DNA of 64,000 nt from Megamerina dolium. Its lineage: Eukaryota; Arthropoda; Insecta; Diptera; Megamerinidae. The stretch is taken from positions 20,028,845 through 20,092,844 of the forward strand of contig OY978527.1 in NCBI GenBank assembly GCA_963854835.1. Direction: 5' to 3'. Shown one piece after another: positions 1 to 21,909 of this stretch (its first letter is position 1; every line of letters begins with the position of its first letter). Under the pieces are notes generated by a model that saw only the letters and a program-made list of their open reading frames with translations, searched no databases and was not told where the DNA came from. The translations under genes and the position numbers were made by a program.

Positions 1-10769
<10,769 letters not shown>

Positions 10770-11653
10770 ACAACACTTCAATGACTTGGGCATTTTATTG
10801 TTGATCAATCTCAATATGAGTGAGAGCATATTGCTTGTATTGTTTCCGAACACTTTTGATTGGTTGTTGCTAATATTATTTTGATATTTGATTTGTTTGA
10901 CCTAAATTTAGCTGGACTGAATGTGGTGCGTCTGAAAGTTATTTTAAGATATGTGTAAATTATCACTCCCATTAAATATATATACAATATAGCAGACATA
11001 CATACAAAATATATCATATTTATAAATATAGAGATAGAACTGATATGTCTTTTTTTACACACAACACACACACCCACATATATAAAATAAGTCACGTATA
11101 ATTAGCATATTTAATTACAGCCATGCTATCATTATCAGATATCAATCGATTATCGTCTTGCACAATGCAGATGATAGATAAATTAATAAGATTTTACGAA
11201 CCTTTTTTTCCACATTAAATTTACATTTATTTATGTTGTAGTTTTTATTTTTACTTTTTCGAATTCATTTCAATTAGTAATTATTATTATTCATGTACAG
11301 TATAAGATTAAGTAAAAATAATTCGTATAATTACAATATAATATACCTTCTATATACTATACTATATTTAACTATGTGTAGTATGTAATTTAAATAAATT
11401 TCAATATAAAAATATCAAATGTTTGTTCTACAAAATATAGGTAGCTAATCGCTAAAATATTGTAAAACAGCGAAAGTTATGCGGTCCCTATAAGATCGGA
11501 CTATAATTTGAGTGGTATAATTTAAAATGTATTTAATTATGTAGAGCAAAAATGAGAGTTGGTCATATATTGCATTGCTCAAAGGATTCCTGGACAGCTA
11601 TTGCCGATTTTCATGGGTTTTTAACACGCTTTTACTAGCTTCACTTGTATGTA
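10770..11653 (+). other. su(s) 3' UTR and downstream spacer
   Basis: AT-rich sequence after the su(s) stop. A canonical AATAAA lies at 11393-11398 and an ATTAAA at about 10971, so transcripts probably end near 11.0 or 11.4 kb. No coding or transposon signature was seen before the Tc1 element at 11654. Confidence 0.5.
11393..11398 (+). promoter_or_regulatory. AATAAA, possible su(s) polyadenylation signal
   Basis: The first canonical AATAAA hexamer after the su(s) stop codon, 624 nt downstream, in an AU-rich context. It was chosen by position only; the ATTAAA near 10971 is an alternative. Confidence 0.4.
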
Positions 11654-13254
11654 CATTCAGCAGAAAAAGTCTGCGTACAACCCAAAATGTAACATTATAC
11701 GCTCGAAAATACATTTTGTATGTAAAATTTGTGGTTCCAATTACATTCTCAACTTGATTATAAGTCTTCTGAACAACCCGATAGCATTTAAATTATTATA
11801 AGTCTGGTGGCACTATATTTATCGATAAATTTACATTTATAAGTAAGTTGGCAGCACAGAAAAAGTCTGCGTACAAGTAGTAAAAAGGGGATTCCCCGTG
11901 TGATAGTTGGATATAAAAGTTATAAAAAAGCTTTTTTCGTTTTAATTTTAACACACGTTATTGATTTAAGACTGCAAATATTTAATCGCTTTTCGCATCT
12001 AATATAATGCATCCGAAAAGAAAAGAAATAAGAACTGTGGAAAGGGAAATTATTGTCGAACTGTTGGAAGAACACATTCTTCAATTCCAATCCAATCCAC
12101 TGGTGTTTTTGTTTCTCGTCCACGATCTGGATCTTAGTATTGAGGGACTAACAAGTCGAGAAACCCGCAACGTTTTACAGTGCGTCCAGCAAAATCCAGG
12201 TCTTTCAGCACTCAAAATTGCTCAAAACGTAAAAGAAAATTTTAAGAAGGTCATCTGGGCTGACACAAACCGAAAAATCTTAAAAAAATCTGGTTATCAT
12301 GGTCGAATTGCACGTAGAAAGCCGTATATATCATTGATTAATAGACAAAAACGCATTGCTTTCGCCAAGGAGCACTTAAACAAGCCCTGAGAATTTTGGG
12401 AAAAGGTAATTTTCTCAGATGAGAGCAAATTTTGCGTTTTTGGAATCAAGGGACGTAAGATCGTATGGAGAAAAAAAGGTACAGCGCTTGATAAGAAGAA
12501 TTTGATATCGATGGTGAAGCATGGTGTTGGTGGTGTTATGATATGGGTATGCATGGCAAGCAACGGTGTGGGACGGATGGAGTTTCTTGATTCAAATATG
12601 GACAAATATATGTACCTAAACGTTTTAAAAGCGAACTTGAAGAAGAGTGCGGAAGATTTGGGTATGGGCTGTGACTATTACTTCCAACAAGATAATGACC
12701 CGAAGAATACTTCTGACATATGTAGTTAAGCTTTGGTTGCTCTATAACATTTCAAATCAGCTTCGTACGCCTCCACAATCAAATGATCTAAACCCCATAA
12801 AGCATTTATGGGATTTACTCGAACGAAAAATCCGCCAGCGCCAAATTACATCGAAGACGATGCTGAAAGAGGTGTTGCGCGAGGAATGGAACCAAATATC
12901 CTCAACAGAAACTGTCAAGTTAGTCGATTCAATGCCAAAACGCTTAGCAGAAGTTTTAAAACGTAAAGACTATTCAACAAGCTTTTGAATTTTGTGAACA
13001 AATATGAAGAAATATATTTTTGTTAGTTTTTTGTTCCTTGTACGCAGACTTTTTCTATTGAATATTTTAGTCACGTTTCTTTTTTTGTTTTTTTTTCTTT
13101 TAATTGCTAAGAATGAATTTCCTGAATCTTTATAAAAATGTAGAGTGAACCTTATTCATGAATGAACAACATATTGGACTTTATAAAACCTGTATTAAGA
13201 TCTTTTCTTCAACGAAGTATTATTTTTTATATCTTGTACGCAGACTGCTGAGTG
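11654..13254 (+). mobile_element. Tc1-like transposon with IR/DR ends
   Basis: The ends are CATTCAGCAG (11654) and CTGCTGAGTG (13254), flanked by TA at 11652-11653 and 13255-13256. The total is 1601 bp. Each end carries two copies of the motif TCTGCGTACAA about 200 bp apart: outer 11670-11680 and inner 11866-11876 on the left, inner 13038-13048 and outer 13234-13244 on the right. This is the IR/DR arrangement of long-TIR Tc1 elements such as Sleeping Beauty, Minos and Paris. Three of the four copies carry an extra AAAAAG before TCTGCG; the right outer copy lacks it. A broken transposase fills the middle. Confidence 0.88.
12007..12988 (+). pseudogene. Tc1-family transposase, frameshifted, catalytic Glu changed to Lys
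   Basis: The start is ATG at 12007 (MHPKRKEIRTVEREIIVELL) and the end TGA at 12986-12988. The N-terminal DNA-binding part loses its frame near 12100. Further pieces are LTSRETRNVLQCVQQNPGLS (second helix-turn-helix), VIFSDESKFCVFG (first Asp), GGVMIWVCMA, QQDNDPKNTS (second Asp) and SNDLNPIKHLWDLLERKIR. In Tc1 transposases the last motif is normally LNPIE(N/H)LW, where Glu is the third catalytic residue. Here it is AAG (Lys). There are also stops near 12390 and 12729 and a frame change before the last motif. It is inactive on several counts. Confidence 0.88.
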
Positions 13255-13634
13255 TATGATACTTTTTAGTTTGACTAAACAACGCTAGTTTTAAAAAAAT
13301 ATTAACAATTCAGTTCGAGCACCCCACGCTTTTTGAAAATGATATCGGTTTGTTTCTGTTAATTATTTTACACTTATATTAAACATTATTTTTCTACTTT
13401 TTAGTTCTATCTCCCATTAAAGCGTGTTTTTTAGTTTTTTAAACTATTATTTTTTCGTTAATTTTATATGGGAGTTTCCTTCAATGGTGGTGATTGGAAG
13501 TAAGTATATGTTTAGAAGAAATATTGAGAAGGCAAAGTCAATGGTCAGTCAGTTCACCGTTCTAGATGTGATTCCTGTTCAGTTATGAATTTATAAGCCA
13601 TTTTTCAAATGTTTTGTATGGTAGTCCATTTAAG
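13255..13634. other. spacer between Tc1 element and SINE
   Basis: AT-rich sequence with poly-T runs; nothing recognised. It ends in the left 13-bp target duplication of the SINE (13622-13634). Confidence 0.5.
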
Positions 13635-13980
13635 TGTGCCGTAGCTCAATGGTTAGTGTGTTGGCCTTATGATCTGTAGGTCGTGTTTCAATACCCGGCT
13701 GATGCATAACAAATTTAATATCGGAAAGATTTTTCTTTCGAACGGAACCCAATTGGCAAATCTTCCGGCAGTAAAAATTTGCCATGTAAAAGCTTCTAAA
13801 AGAACTCTGTGACAAAGCATAGAAAAAGTGATGTCACAAGGGTTCTGCCTTTCGGAACCGGCTAAAATAAGTAGGTCCCTTCTAACACTGTCCAAAATTT
13901 AACACGCACAACAGTAATGGAAGCGAAGCTTGGCCAATGAGCCCTTTGGGGCTTTAAGTGACACATATTTATTTATTTTT
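13635..13980 (+). mobile_element. tRNA-derived SINE with 13-bp target duplication
   Basis: The 5' head looks like a tRNA gene: it starts GTGCCGTAGCTCAATGG, with a box A TAGCTCAATGG at 13642-13652 and a box-B-like GTTTCAATACC at 13685-13695 (8 of 11 matches to GGTTCGANTCC). The spacing fits a tRNA, but the arms do not form a clean cloverleaf, so it is not a functional tRNA gene. A body of about 270 bp unrelated to tRNA follows, ending in a TATTTATTTATTTTT tail. TAGTCCATTTAAG flanks both ends (13622-13634 and 13981-13993), a clear LINE-mediated insertion signature. Confidence 0.88.
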
Positions 13981-13993
13981 TAGTCCATTTAAG

Positions 13994-14443
13994 GGGTCGA
14001 GTTAGGAGGTAAGTATTTTTAAAAGGAATATTTTCTTTAAAAGGTAATATTTTTCACCGCTCTGGGTTGAACTTCACCCTGCATACAGTACACGACCTAT
14101 CCAGTTCGGAAATTTTAATAATTAGGCCACCCTGTGAAAGCTTATCTTTTTCACCATATACAAATTGCTTTTTGGTTGCCTGGTTTTTTTATTTCGATTC
14201 AACTTCAATCATTTAATTTATTGTCCATTGAAATGTATTCTATTGGATTTACAGTAAATAAAATAAAAAATTGCAATACTTTTGCCACTAGTCAGAAAAC
14301 AAATCTTGTTTCCTATTCGATTCAAGCAGCACATAATTCAAAATTTTATAGTGTGTGTGCTTTCGACGCCTGGTTAAAATTGTAAATCTTGTATGTTTGA
14401 AGTCAAACAAATATATACGGATACTTCTGTCAAATATGCATGA
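13994..14443. other. spacer between SINE and BEL element
   Basis: AT-rich sequence. One short open frame (14134-14385) has no recognisable domain. Nothing else was seen. Confidence 0.45.
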
Positions 14444-14789
14444 TGTTAAAGGATGCGTTGTAATATACTGAATTGCTAGATATCTAATAGGATCAAAAGA
14501 TGATAAGAAATAGCGACGCGGTACTATATTGTAAAACGTGGTATTTTTCTGGATTGACGTTGTAAAAGTAACATCGTCGCGCGGAAAATATTGTTAAGTC
14601 GGGGTAGAGTCTGACCTTAAGATCTGGCTGTTAACGTATAGATAAAACAAAATTACATATGACAGAAAAGTAAAATACAAAGAGAAGAAAATAACCAAAT
14701 GTGACAAAGTGAAAATACTATAAAATCCCGAAAATTATATGTGACCTAAAAAGAAATAAAGAATACGAGTGGGATGATATGACCTAACA
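14444..14789 (-). repeat. BEL element 3' LTR
   Basis: Preceded on the minus strand by the polypurine tract AATGGGGGGAGTA (around 14790-14803). It starts TGTTAGGTCATATCATCCCA and ends in AACA. It shares its first 40 or so bases with the other LTR at 19549-19585. The inner end is set by TGTT at 14444 and is less certain. Confidence 0.65.
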
Positions 14790-15331
14790 TACTCCCCCCA
14801 TTGAAAGGCCTGCGTTTCAATCAGATGTTGATAATAAAGCACGACACATTGTTACATTTGATTTGATTTTATGGTATTGACAATATTGAAGTTCCAATTA
14901 GCATATGAACAGGAGTAAGAGCCTCACCGTCATTTGGATCGTCGGAAAATGGTAACAAGGGGTGAGAGTTGAGGGTCGCCTCCACATCTATAACAACCGT
15001 CTGCAATCCTTCATATATGAGGTTAGCATTGGAAACATTTTTTATCAAAATTGTTTTTATCGACTTAACCGCAGCTTCCCATAAACCTTCAAAATGGGGT
15101 ACGCGAGGTGGAATGAAGCTGAATTGAAACCCAATGTTATTATTGTGTGTATCATGCCATCAATCGTAGCCTTGTTACCATCAATAGCTGCTGCTGAAGC
15201 TCTCTGAATTTAGACTGGGCTCCAACAAAATTGGTTGTATTGTCACAGTAGATGCGCTAAGGTATTCCACGTCTGTCGATGAAACGTTTTAGACAGAATA
15301 TAAAGTTGTTGTCGATAAATTGGACACTAAT

Positions 15332-16051
15332 TCACTTTAATGGTGGTTTGCCTCGATAAGATGTAGCGAAAGGGCCACAAAAGTCAACTCCACTTATGAG
15401 AAACGGTCTCTGCATATGTAGACGTGTGGCAGGCAAATCGGCCATAATCTGTACCATGAGCTTCGACTTGTAGTGAAAGCAATGGACGCAATTAGGAACC
15501 ACATTCCTTACAAATTCTCTTGCATTCATTACCCAAACCTTTTCACGTAACACTGCAATGAGCACCTTTGGTCTAACGTGTAAATGCTTTCGGTGAAGAT
15601 ATTCTAAATAAAGTTTGGTAAAGCGATGGTCTTTTGGAAGTAAACCAGGAAATCTTGCATCATGCGGTATTGTATTTGCCAGTCGTCCACTAACTCTGAC
15701 TATATAAATTGTGACATCATCAAACTTCTGAAGATTGGCAATAATTCTCCAAAAGCTTAATTCTATTTCCTTGTATGGTATATGCAACACTTGTGCACCT
15801 GTGAGTTGTTTATCGATGTTAGTTTTGTTGAAGACACGAAAAATGTATGTCACCGTACGGAGCGAGCTATAATAAGAAGAACTGCGAGTAATAACCTGAT
15901 CTATGGGCGATCTCTTGATGGTACTATTACTACACTTCAAGACTATCATTTTACGACGTTCCAAATTCTGGTGTGTTGCGCTGAATTGATTACGATTTAC
16001 AGGCCATTCAGAAGATGGTTTTGATAGAATATGCGGTCCTGTGAGCCACAT
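15332..16051 (-). pseudogene. BEL/Pao polyprotein fragment (RNase H to integrase zinc-binding region)
   Basis: A 239-residue open stretch starting with a WLTGP motif typical of BEL/Pao after the RNase H domain. A segment with conserved IRVSGRLAN-type sequence (here VSGRLANTIP) and the integrase zinc-binding HHCC block follow: HRFTKLYLEYLHRKHLHV for the histidines, VPNCVHCF for the cysteines. It ends at GVDFCGPF, the start of the integrase core. Upstream reverse transcriptase and downstream core pieces lie in other frames, so this is a remnant. Confidence 0.8.
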
Positions 16052-16858
16052 GGTATTCCCAGTTCCAATAACGATCTTTTGATATCTTCTGCAGTTCTGA
16101 AACTGTTCGCAACGAAACAGTTAAGTGTAGATGAATGGGTTTGTAGCCATTGCGAAACAATCTCCGAGTCCGTCCAAAAATATATCTTTGTTGCATACTT
16201 GCAAATTTTTCACTTTATTTTTCCCTATGTTCTACATAGCAGCAATGCAATATGCTGGTTGAAATGCACCTGCAGTCTGAATTCATTAACGTAAAAATAT
16301 AGCGAGGTACTTCTATTTGGTTGATAAATTCCAAATCAGCTTTGTTTTCCAACCACATAGAATTTGGGTCCGAAGGAAGTTTGAAATCCCATTCTAACTC
16401 TCGTATTCACATTTCTTGTAGTAGTATTTTATCACGAATTATCGAAACTTTAGCAATTATTGATCAAACTGAGCGTTTAGTAACATTTTGCAATTCTGGC
16501 AAATCAAATTAAAACAGAATACTTCGGAAGAAGGTTTCCACGACATTCCCAGAGTATTAACAATACTTTCGTCATTTGATTTAAAAGGAATTTCTTCATC
16601 TGACTTTTCAAAAAGTTTCGTGAAATTGCAGTTCCATTTTGTAAGCGTTAGGCCAACAGAATCAAATAGTTCGACTATTTCACTTTTTGTCGTTCGCAGA
16701 CACTATCTGAACCGGCTAGTAGATCTTCTACGTAAAAACTTTCTTGAATGACAGCAGCTGCATTAGGATAATCAACACGATGCATGTCAATGATGTGGAA
16801 TAAACTACGAACTGCTAGAAATGGCGTAGAAGCTAAGCCGTACATAACAATATTGAGC

Positions 16859-17413
16859 TCAATGGTGCATCTGTTTCGTTTCGCTTATAATAAATTGACG
16901 ATACATTTTTGTTACATCTGTCATTGGGTAACGATGAAATCGAAATGATAGGAGCATCAAAATTGGCTCTGGTTGTATTGTCGAACCGACCATCAAAATG
17001 TCGTTTAACGAGCGATCAGATGTGGAACGCGCGGAGGCATCAAATACCAGATGGATCTTCGTAGTGGTGCTTTGTGGCCTGAGTACACAATGATGTGGTA
17101 TGATATAGTGTGGAGCATTGCGATCAATGTGAGTGATAGGCGGTATATGACTCAGTGTCAAATATTCATTCAGAAAGTCTGAATATATTTCCTTTAATAC
17201 CATGTTACGAAGCAGACGTCGTTCTAGGTCAAGAAATCTTTTCCGTGTGTTCTTAAAAGAATCACCCAAAATCGTAGGTGACTCCTTGAAAGAAAGGCCT
17301 ACCTGGACACGTCCATTGTCTTGAATCTTGACGTTTTCAATAAAATGCTGCTCGCATTTAGCCTCTATTTCTGTCAGTGTCGCTGATGGCTGAACAACTT
17401 CTTCCATCTCCAA
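16859..17413 (-). pseudogene. BEL/Pao reverse transcriptase fragment
   Basis: The open stretch contains the BEL/Pao entry to the reverse transcriptase: VGLSFKESPTILGDSFKNTRKRF, here VQVGLSFKESPTILGDS. It also has HYIIPHHCVLRP (usually YLPHH.V), KIHLVFDASARS (first reverse transcriptase motif) and DVTKMYRQF, where the first catalytic Asp is kept. The frame is lost just after MYRQF, before the YVDD motif. Confidence 0.85.
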
Positions 17414-17899
17414 AAACCGTCGAAGAATTGTATGTATATCATCTTGTTTCCCACTTGTGTTAACGTGGCACTATTTCGAAATATGGCAATCGTTCACCAA
17501 GATAAATCTTACCATCAAGAATGCATTCAAAGAAATCGTCGGTACACTTAAAAGATCAATCCGTTGTGGTTTAAAAAATAATCGATCAGCGAGCATTATT
17601 CCCTCGGGAATATTTCGATCAGAAGTATTTATATATTCGAAAGGTTGTTTAGCAGAAATAGGCTTGGTTACCGCAAATTTGGAGAACCAACTATATTCTA
17701 ACAGTAACTAATAGTAGCGTGTACAGCGTAATTAAAACTAGTACGAATATCCGCAATACCTGAAACATTCTGGTTTATTGCATACAGTTTAAGTTGTAAC
17801 CTCTTAGCAGTTTCTTCTGTTATAAAATTTAACTAAGAGCATGAGTCCAGCAAAGCTCGATAAGGTTGCATTAATTTGAATTTATCCCTTACGTAAACG

Positions 17900-18980
17900 A
17901 GAGCGGTTGGTATTATTGCCCCTTTTGGACGAACGCGCGACGAAACACAGATGCATTATTTACCGGTTGATATGAAATCGACGAAGAACTTGAAGAATGT
18001 GGTTGCGATAAATTTGATTCTTGCCAAGGCTGCTCTGCGTGAGCTGAAACGGTATAGATATGCAAAGGGGTATGATGTGACATACACGGCAACGAGATTC
18101 AGATGGGCATTTAGATACTATGTGCCTCTTACGTAAACAATTAATGCATGCCTCAGTTTTTTTGATAAAATCAAAGCGTTCTGCAATAGATAATGATGAA
18201 GACTAAGAGCAGTTGTCGTCTCACGATGGTAATGATTCAAACTCTTACTTTTGATTGTACTTCGATTTCGAATCTGCGTCTATTTTAGACAGAACAATAT
18301 GGATGAGGATTGACTTAACCACATCATTTTCAGAGCCCAGTGAAAGAAGTGAACCTCGGAGAGTAGCAACTGTGTATATTACGCTGCGTAGTACTACGGC
18401 GTCAGATGATTTCAGTATAGGAATAGTAAACAGAGTATTAATAAAATCCTGAAATATCAACACGTTGTTGTCATATCTTTCTTTCAGTCATTGCAAAGCC
18501 ATCGGGTAGTTTTCCTCTGTTACCTGGAAAGGTTCGATGACACTTAGAGCAGGCCCTGAAAAACAATTCAGAAGATAGTTGAACTTGTCAACTACTGGAA
18601 CGTTTGGGACGGTTTTTACCATGTTGGAAAACCTACGGAAAAACGCTTATATTCGGCGTTCTTTCCATCAACTTTAACTTTAAAGTTGGTAAACGATCTT
18701 CATGCGTAGAATTAGCTATCGATGTTACATTGAAGAGACTTGTCTCTATAGACGAAGCACGATTTCTAGAGTTCAATAAACACATAATTTTTGTTTTTAC
18801 TGTCATGTATAACTCCTCCATCTCAGGCCTCAACAGATTTGTAAGACAAAGAGCTTCAATCTTAGCTTGCACTTCGCAGATCTGCTTAAAGTACAATTCG
18901 ATTATTTGTAACCGACATTCAAGAGCGAAAAATCAGCTTTGTTTGTCTCATTACCAATTCTACCATACATGCTGTTAATA
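17900..18980 (-). pseudogene. BEL/Pao gag remnant
   Basis: Minus-strand fragments at 18896-18633 (IEALCLTNLLRPEMEELYMT) and 18463-18245 lie in the gag position between the primer-binding site and the reverse transcriptase. At about 18140-18080 a cysteine/histidine cluster resembling a zinc knuckle can be read. No single long frame survives. The assignment rests mainly on position. Confidence 0.5.
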
Positions 18981-19234
18981 TTCCGTTATGGTACACTGTG
19001 TTGTTGTATAAGCATACGCAAGTCCGTTACCAATGCTTCTTCTACGGGCGCTTGTTCCTGAGTGGGCATACTACCAGTTTCCGAATCTAGTATTTTAATA
19101 AAATACGAGAATAAATGTAGCAACAGTAGATGTGTAGAGAAAAAAGTTAGCAACGACACTGTAATTAACTGTTAAAAATGTTACGAAATTATAGCTGTTA
19201 ATTATCAAGAGCAACAATTATCAGTAGCAACAAG

Positions 19235-19251
19235 TCCTGTCATGGTCGCCA
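19235..19251 (-). promoter_or_regulatory. BEL element primer-binding site
   Basis: On the minus strand the sequence TGGCGACCATGACAGGA follows the 5' LTR end after three T bases. TGGCGACC(A/G)TGACAGGA is, from memory, a usual primer-binding site of insect BEL/Pao elements. Confidence 0.7.
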
Positions 19252-19254
19252 AAA

Positions 19255-19585
19255 TGTTGGAGAAGAGTTTAAAAACGCGTGTGTTGCTTCGATGAATATT
19301 TATTGCGAATGAGAAAATGAATTACATGTTGATTTCCAAGAAAGTATGATATATTGAATACATGGTGCAATAGAGGTGGAGTTAAGTGATTATATACTCT
19401 TTTCTAACTAATGGAATAACGGTTGTCAAATGGTATCTATGGAGTTGTTTCTTATTCACATAATTCCTCTCTCGCCATATTACATCTCTTTTATTATACC
19501 ATGGAACAAGTGAGAGTAATAACAGTTGATATTATAAATTAACTAATAAGAAATAACGAATACAGTGGGATGATATGACCCAACA
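19255..19585 (-). repeat. BEL element 5' LTR
   Basis: A 331-bp LTR with terminal TGTTGG/CCAACA, ending next to the primer-binding site. It begins TGTTGGGTCATATCATCCCA on the minus strand, matching the start of the 3' LTR. Confidence 0.75.
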
Positions 19586-19784
19586 ATCATTAAGAGCTCG
19601 AGGCAGCATCACACGATAGTAAATTAAATTAAAGAGTGATTGCAAATAGGAGTATCGATTAAATAAATTGTTGTTGGATATAGTTAGTACAAAATAAGTG
19701 TTGCAATTATTATTGACAGAATCCAGTGATCGAACAGGGTTGATTCGAGTAGAATTAAACGGTCACAAAATAAAAACGTTACAA
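19586..19784 (+). repeat. gypsy G1 5' LTR, 3' portion only
   Basis: The sequence ends AAAAACGTTACA at 19784, directly before a primer-binding site. It matches the G1 solo LTR read on the minus strand at 58616-59520, for example AAATAAGTGTTGCAATTATT and TTAAATAAATTG. The solo copy shows the full LTR has TGTAACG/CGTTACA ends. The upstream part of this LTR is missing where the BEL element ends. Confidence 0.75.
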
Positions 19785-19803
19785 TTAGTGTCAGAAGTGG
19801 AAT
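19785..19803 (+). promoter_or_regulatory. gypsy G1 primer-binding site
   Basis: ATTAGTGTCAGAAGTGGAA follows the LTR end CGTTACA. It resembles TGGTGTCAGAAGTGGGA, a primer-binding site used by many insect gypsy elements and complementary to a tRNA 3' end (probably tRNA-Leu, from memory). Two or three bases differ. Confidence 0.7.
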
Positions 19804-19812
19804 TCTATTAAG

Positions 19813-20379
19813 ATGGTGAAAATTTACCAATTGAAAATGGACCAGCTTAAGAAGCTGTTGGTAGAGATGAATCTCTACCAGGTGTAAAAGCGCAACTGCT
19901 GGTGAGGCTAAGACAAGCAATGGAGGCTAAGGGTATTAATGTAGAAGAACATGAGTTCTTTGAGGTAGCCGATATATGTACATTCAGTACATGCACGCTG
20001 AGGAATTTAGCATGATAAATTCGAGTGGTCAAATCATGGAATTCATGAAAACCATGATGCAACAGCTACAAGAAAATGCGTCTCGCATTGACTCCAAGTT
20101 TCAAGAACAATCGGCTTGCCAAGAAAACTTTATTGGTGAGTTCCAAAAATCAATTGACTACAGACTTCAAGAACATTTGGCTGAATTGTGTATGGAAATT
20201 CAAGAAGTTTTCGTCTCGCCAAGAAAACGTTGTCGGAGATTTCCAGAAACGAATGTCTGGGGTTATCAATGAGAAAGTTGCAGAGCTAAATAACATGTAG
20301 ACGATCTGGAAGATAAGTGCGAGAAATCAGAGCACGAATTCAATAAAGTAAAAATAAACGGACTATCTACATCAATGAT
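19813..20379 (+). pseudogene. gypsy G1 gag, N-terminal half
   Basis: ATG at 19813 (MVKIYQLKMDQLKKLLVEMN). An early region resembling a SAP-like LKAQLLVRL motif can be read after a frameshift near 19880. A coiled-coil segment at 19976-20272 follows (IMEFMKTMMQQLQENASRID). The frame is broken several times. The LOA-1 LINE is inserted at 20379/20380, and the gag sequence resumes at 25469. Confidence 0.7.
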
Positions 20380-20889
20380 GGGGGGTAAACGGTTGAGTGA
20401 TGCGAAGTGTTATACACTGCTAAGGTCGCTGTCTTCAGCTAGGACTTCTAGCCTCTCCTCATCAATTTTCTGCTGGTGCCCCCTGCTAATCCTAGCAACC
20501 TTACATGAGATTGGGTAACCAACACCAATGGATTGTCTGGTAGGAGACAGACGAGAGTTAGAAGACCGTTGCTTCAACGGGCGGAGGGAGTAAACCCTCT
20601 TAGTATAAAAAAAAAATCTCCCCTAACCCAGGGTGTTATGCGAACCGAACCCAGTGGGTGAGTTTGGCAGCCAGGGGATTACGTTAGGCTGTCTTTGCAC
20701 GGAGCCATCCTGATACCAGGCCGCCTCAGGATGTAACGGTGGCCTTGCCATGGTATGGGGCGCTGCCATGGTTGACCGGTGATTTCCCCGTTTATCCTCA
20801 TTGGTCGTCGCATACGGTGACTTGTAACTATAAGCAGCCCCGCCTCTTCTGAGAGCTGGTGGGGCAGACGACCGTACGAAACAGATGAC

Positions 20890-21907
20890 ATGCCAAACAA
20901 AAACAACGAAAACGCGGATACCGTGACGGACGGACGGAGGGGGTTGGGTACCACCTCAGAGGAGGAGGCAGGAAGCCAGGAGACGGTTACTAGCTGTGGG
21001 TCACAGCACACTAGTAAGTAATCACACAGAAAAATCCGCTGGGGCCATGGTGCCCAAGCGTAAAACTAAAAAACCATCCTTGCATAAGCAGTACCAGCGG
21101 GCTCTGCACATCCTCTGTAGGATAAGCAAAAACGAGGCCGCTGGTACTGCTCATCCAAAGGACGAGGCCAACAAAGCCAGGTATGAGAAGGTGGTCCAAG
21201 ACCACAAGGAGTTCTTGGACAGAAAACCCAAGATAAACGAGGCAACAAAGCGGAATCGGTCTCACGACGAATCCGGAGAGGCGCCTAAGAAAAGCAAAAT
21301 GGCCGACGGAAGCAGTGTTGCTTTCCGTCCTCCAAAAACGGCTCCAAAACCAGATAGCACGTGACCATCTACAGATCGCGTTGGTTGATGAGACCACTGG
21401 CCGCGGTAAGCCTGTGCTAGACAAGTGGGGCGAAATCGAGGCACGGCTGTCTCGAATCGTCGTCGATCACGTGATGGCAAACCCGGAGGGTTAACGGCGC
21501 GGTTGCCAAAATCCAAGACGCATTGGAGGCTCAAGACTATCCCAGCCAGCGAGATACCTCACAGGCCCATGGCGCGTATATGGATGCCAAACATGGAGTT
21601 TGATGGCAACCAGCTGATTAAGTACTTGCAGGTACACAATCGCGCTATTTCGATGACTGACTGGCCAGTCATCAAAGCAGAGGCTCCGCAAAAGAATAGT
21701 GCTTCGTTCCGTCTGCTCATTACAGAAAAGAGCCTCGAACCGCTAGAAAAAGCGGAAAATAAACTTTGGTTTGGCATGCGGCATACCAAACTAAATATAT
21801 TCCGTTCTGCGAACACGGAGGAAGAGCAGGAGGATTTAGCCGAGGGCGCCGTAAAGTTGTTAGAAGGGGTACAGCTAGACGACGTCACCGTAACAAATGA
21901 TGTATAA
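20890..21907 (+). pseudogene. LOA-1 ORF1 (gag-like), frameshifted
   Basis: The likely start is ATG at 20890 (MPNKNNENADTVTDG) and the stop TAA at 21905-21907. The frame shifts near 21025 and 21364. The central part is lysine-rich (VPKRKTKKPSLHK). The C-terminal domain (IWMPNMEFDGNQLIKYLQVH to LLEGVQLDDVTV) aligns by eye with the ORF1 of LOA-2 on the other strand at 44865-45221 (MWLPNCLVGIAHG, AGGRLNCGLEHAVVKF). No CCHC knuckles were seen. ORF2 starts two bases after this stop. Confidence 0.7.
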
Positions 21908-21909
21908 CC

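Larger units (their letters stand above)
14444..19585 (-). mobile_element. BEL/Pao LTR retrotransposon, degraded
   Basis: Read on the minus strand: 5' LTR 19585-19255, primer-binding site just inside it, gag remnant, reverse transcriptase (17413-16859), RNase H/integrase remnants (16051-15332), polypurine tract, 3' LTR 14789-14444. Both LTRs start TGTT(G/A)GGTCATATCATCCCA on the minus strand, but the rest of their sequence looks poorly conserved. No matching target duplication is visible at 14439-14443 versus 19586-19590. The coding parts carry many stops and frameshifts. Confidence 0.82.

Noticed and set aside
13635..13710. tRNA gene
   Set aside because: Box A and a box-B-like motif are present, but the stems do not pair well, and the segment is the head of a longer unit with target duplications, so I call it a SINE.
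14439..19590. Target-site duplication for the BEL element
   Set aside because: CATGA on the left and ATCAT on the right do not match; no shift of the LTR edges by a few bases gave a match.
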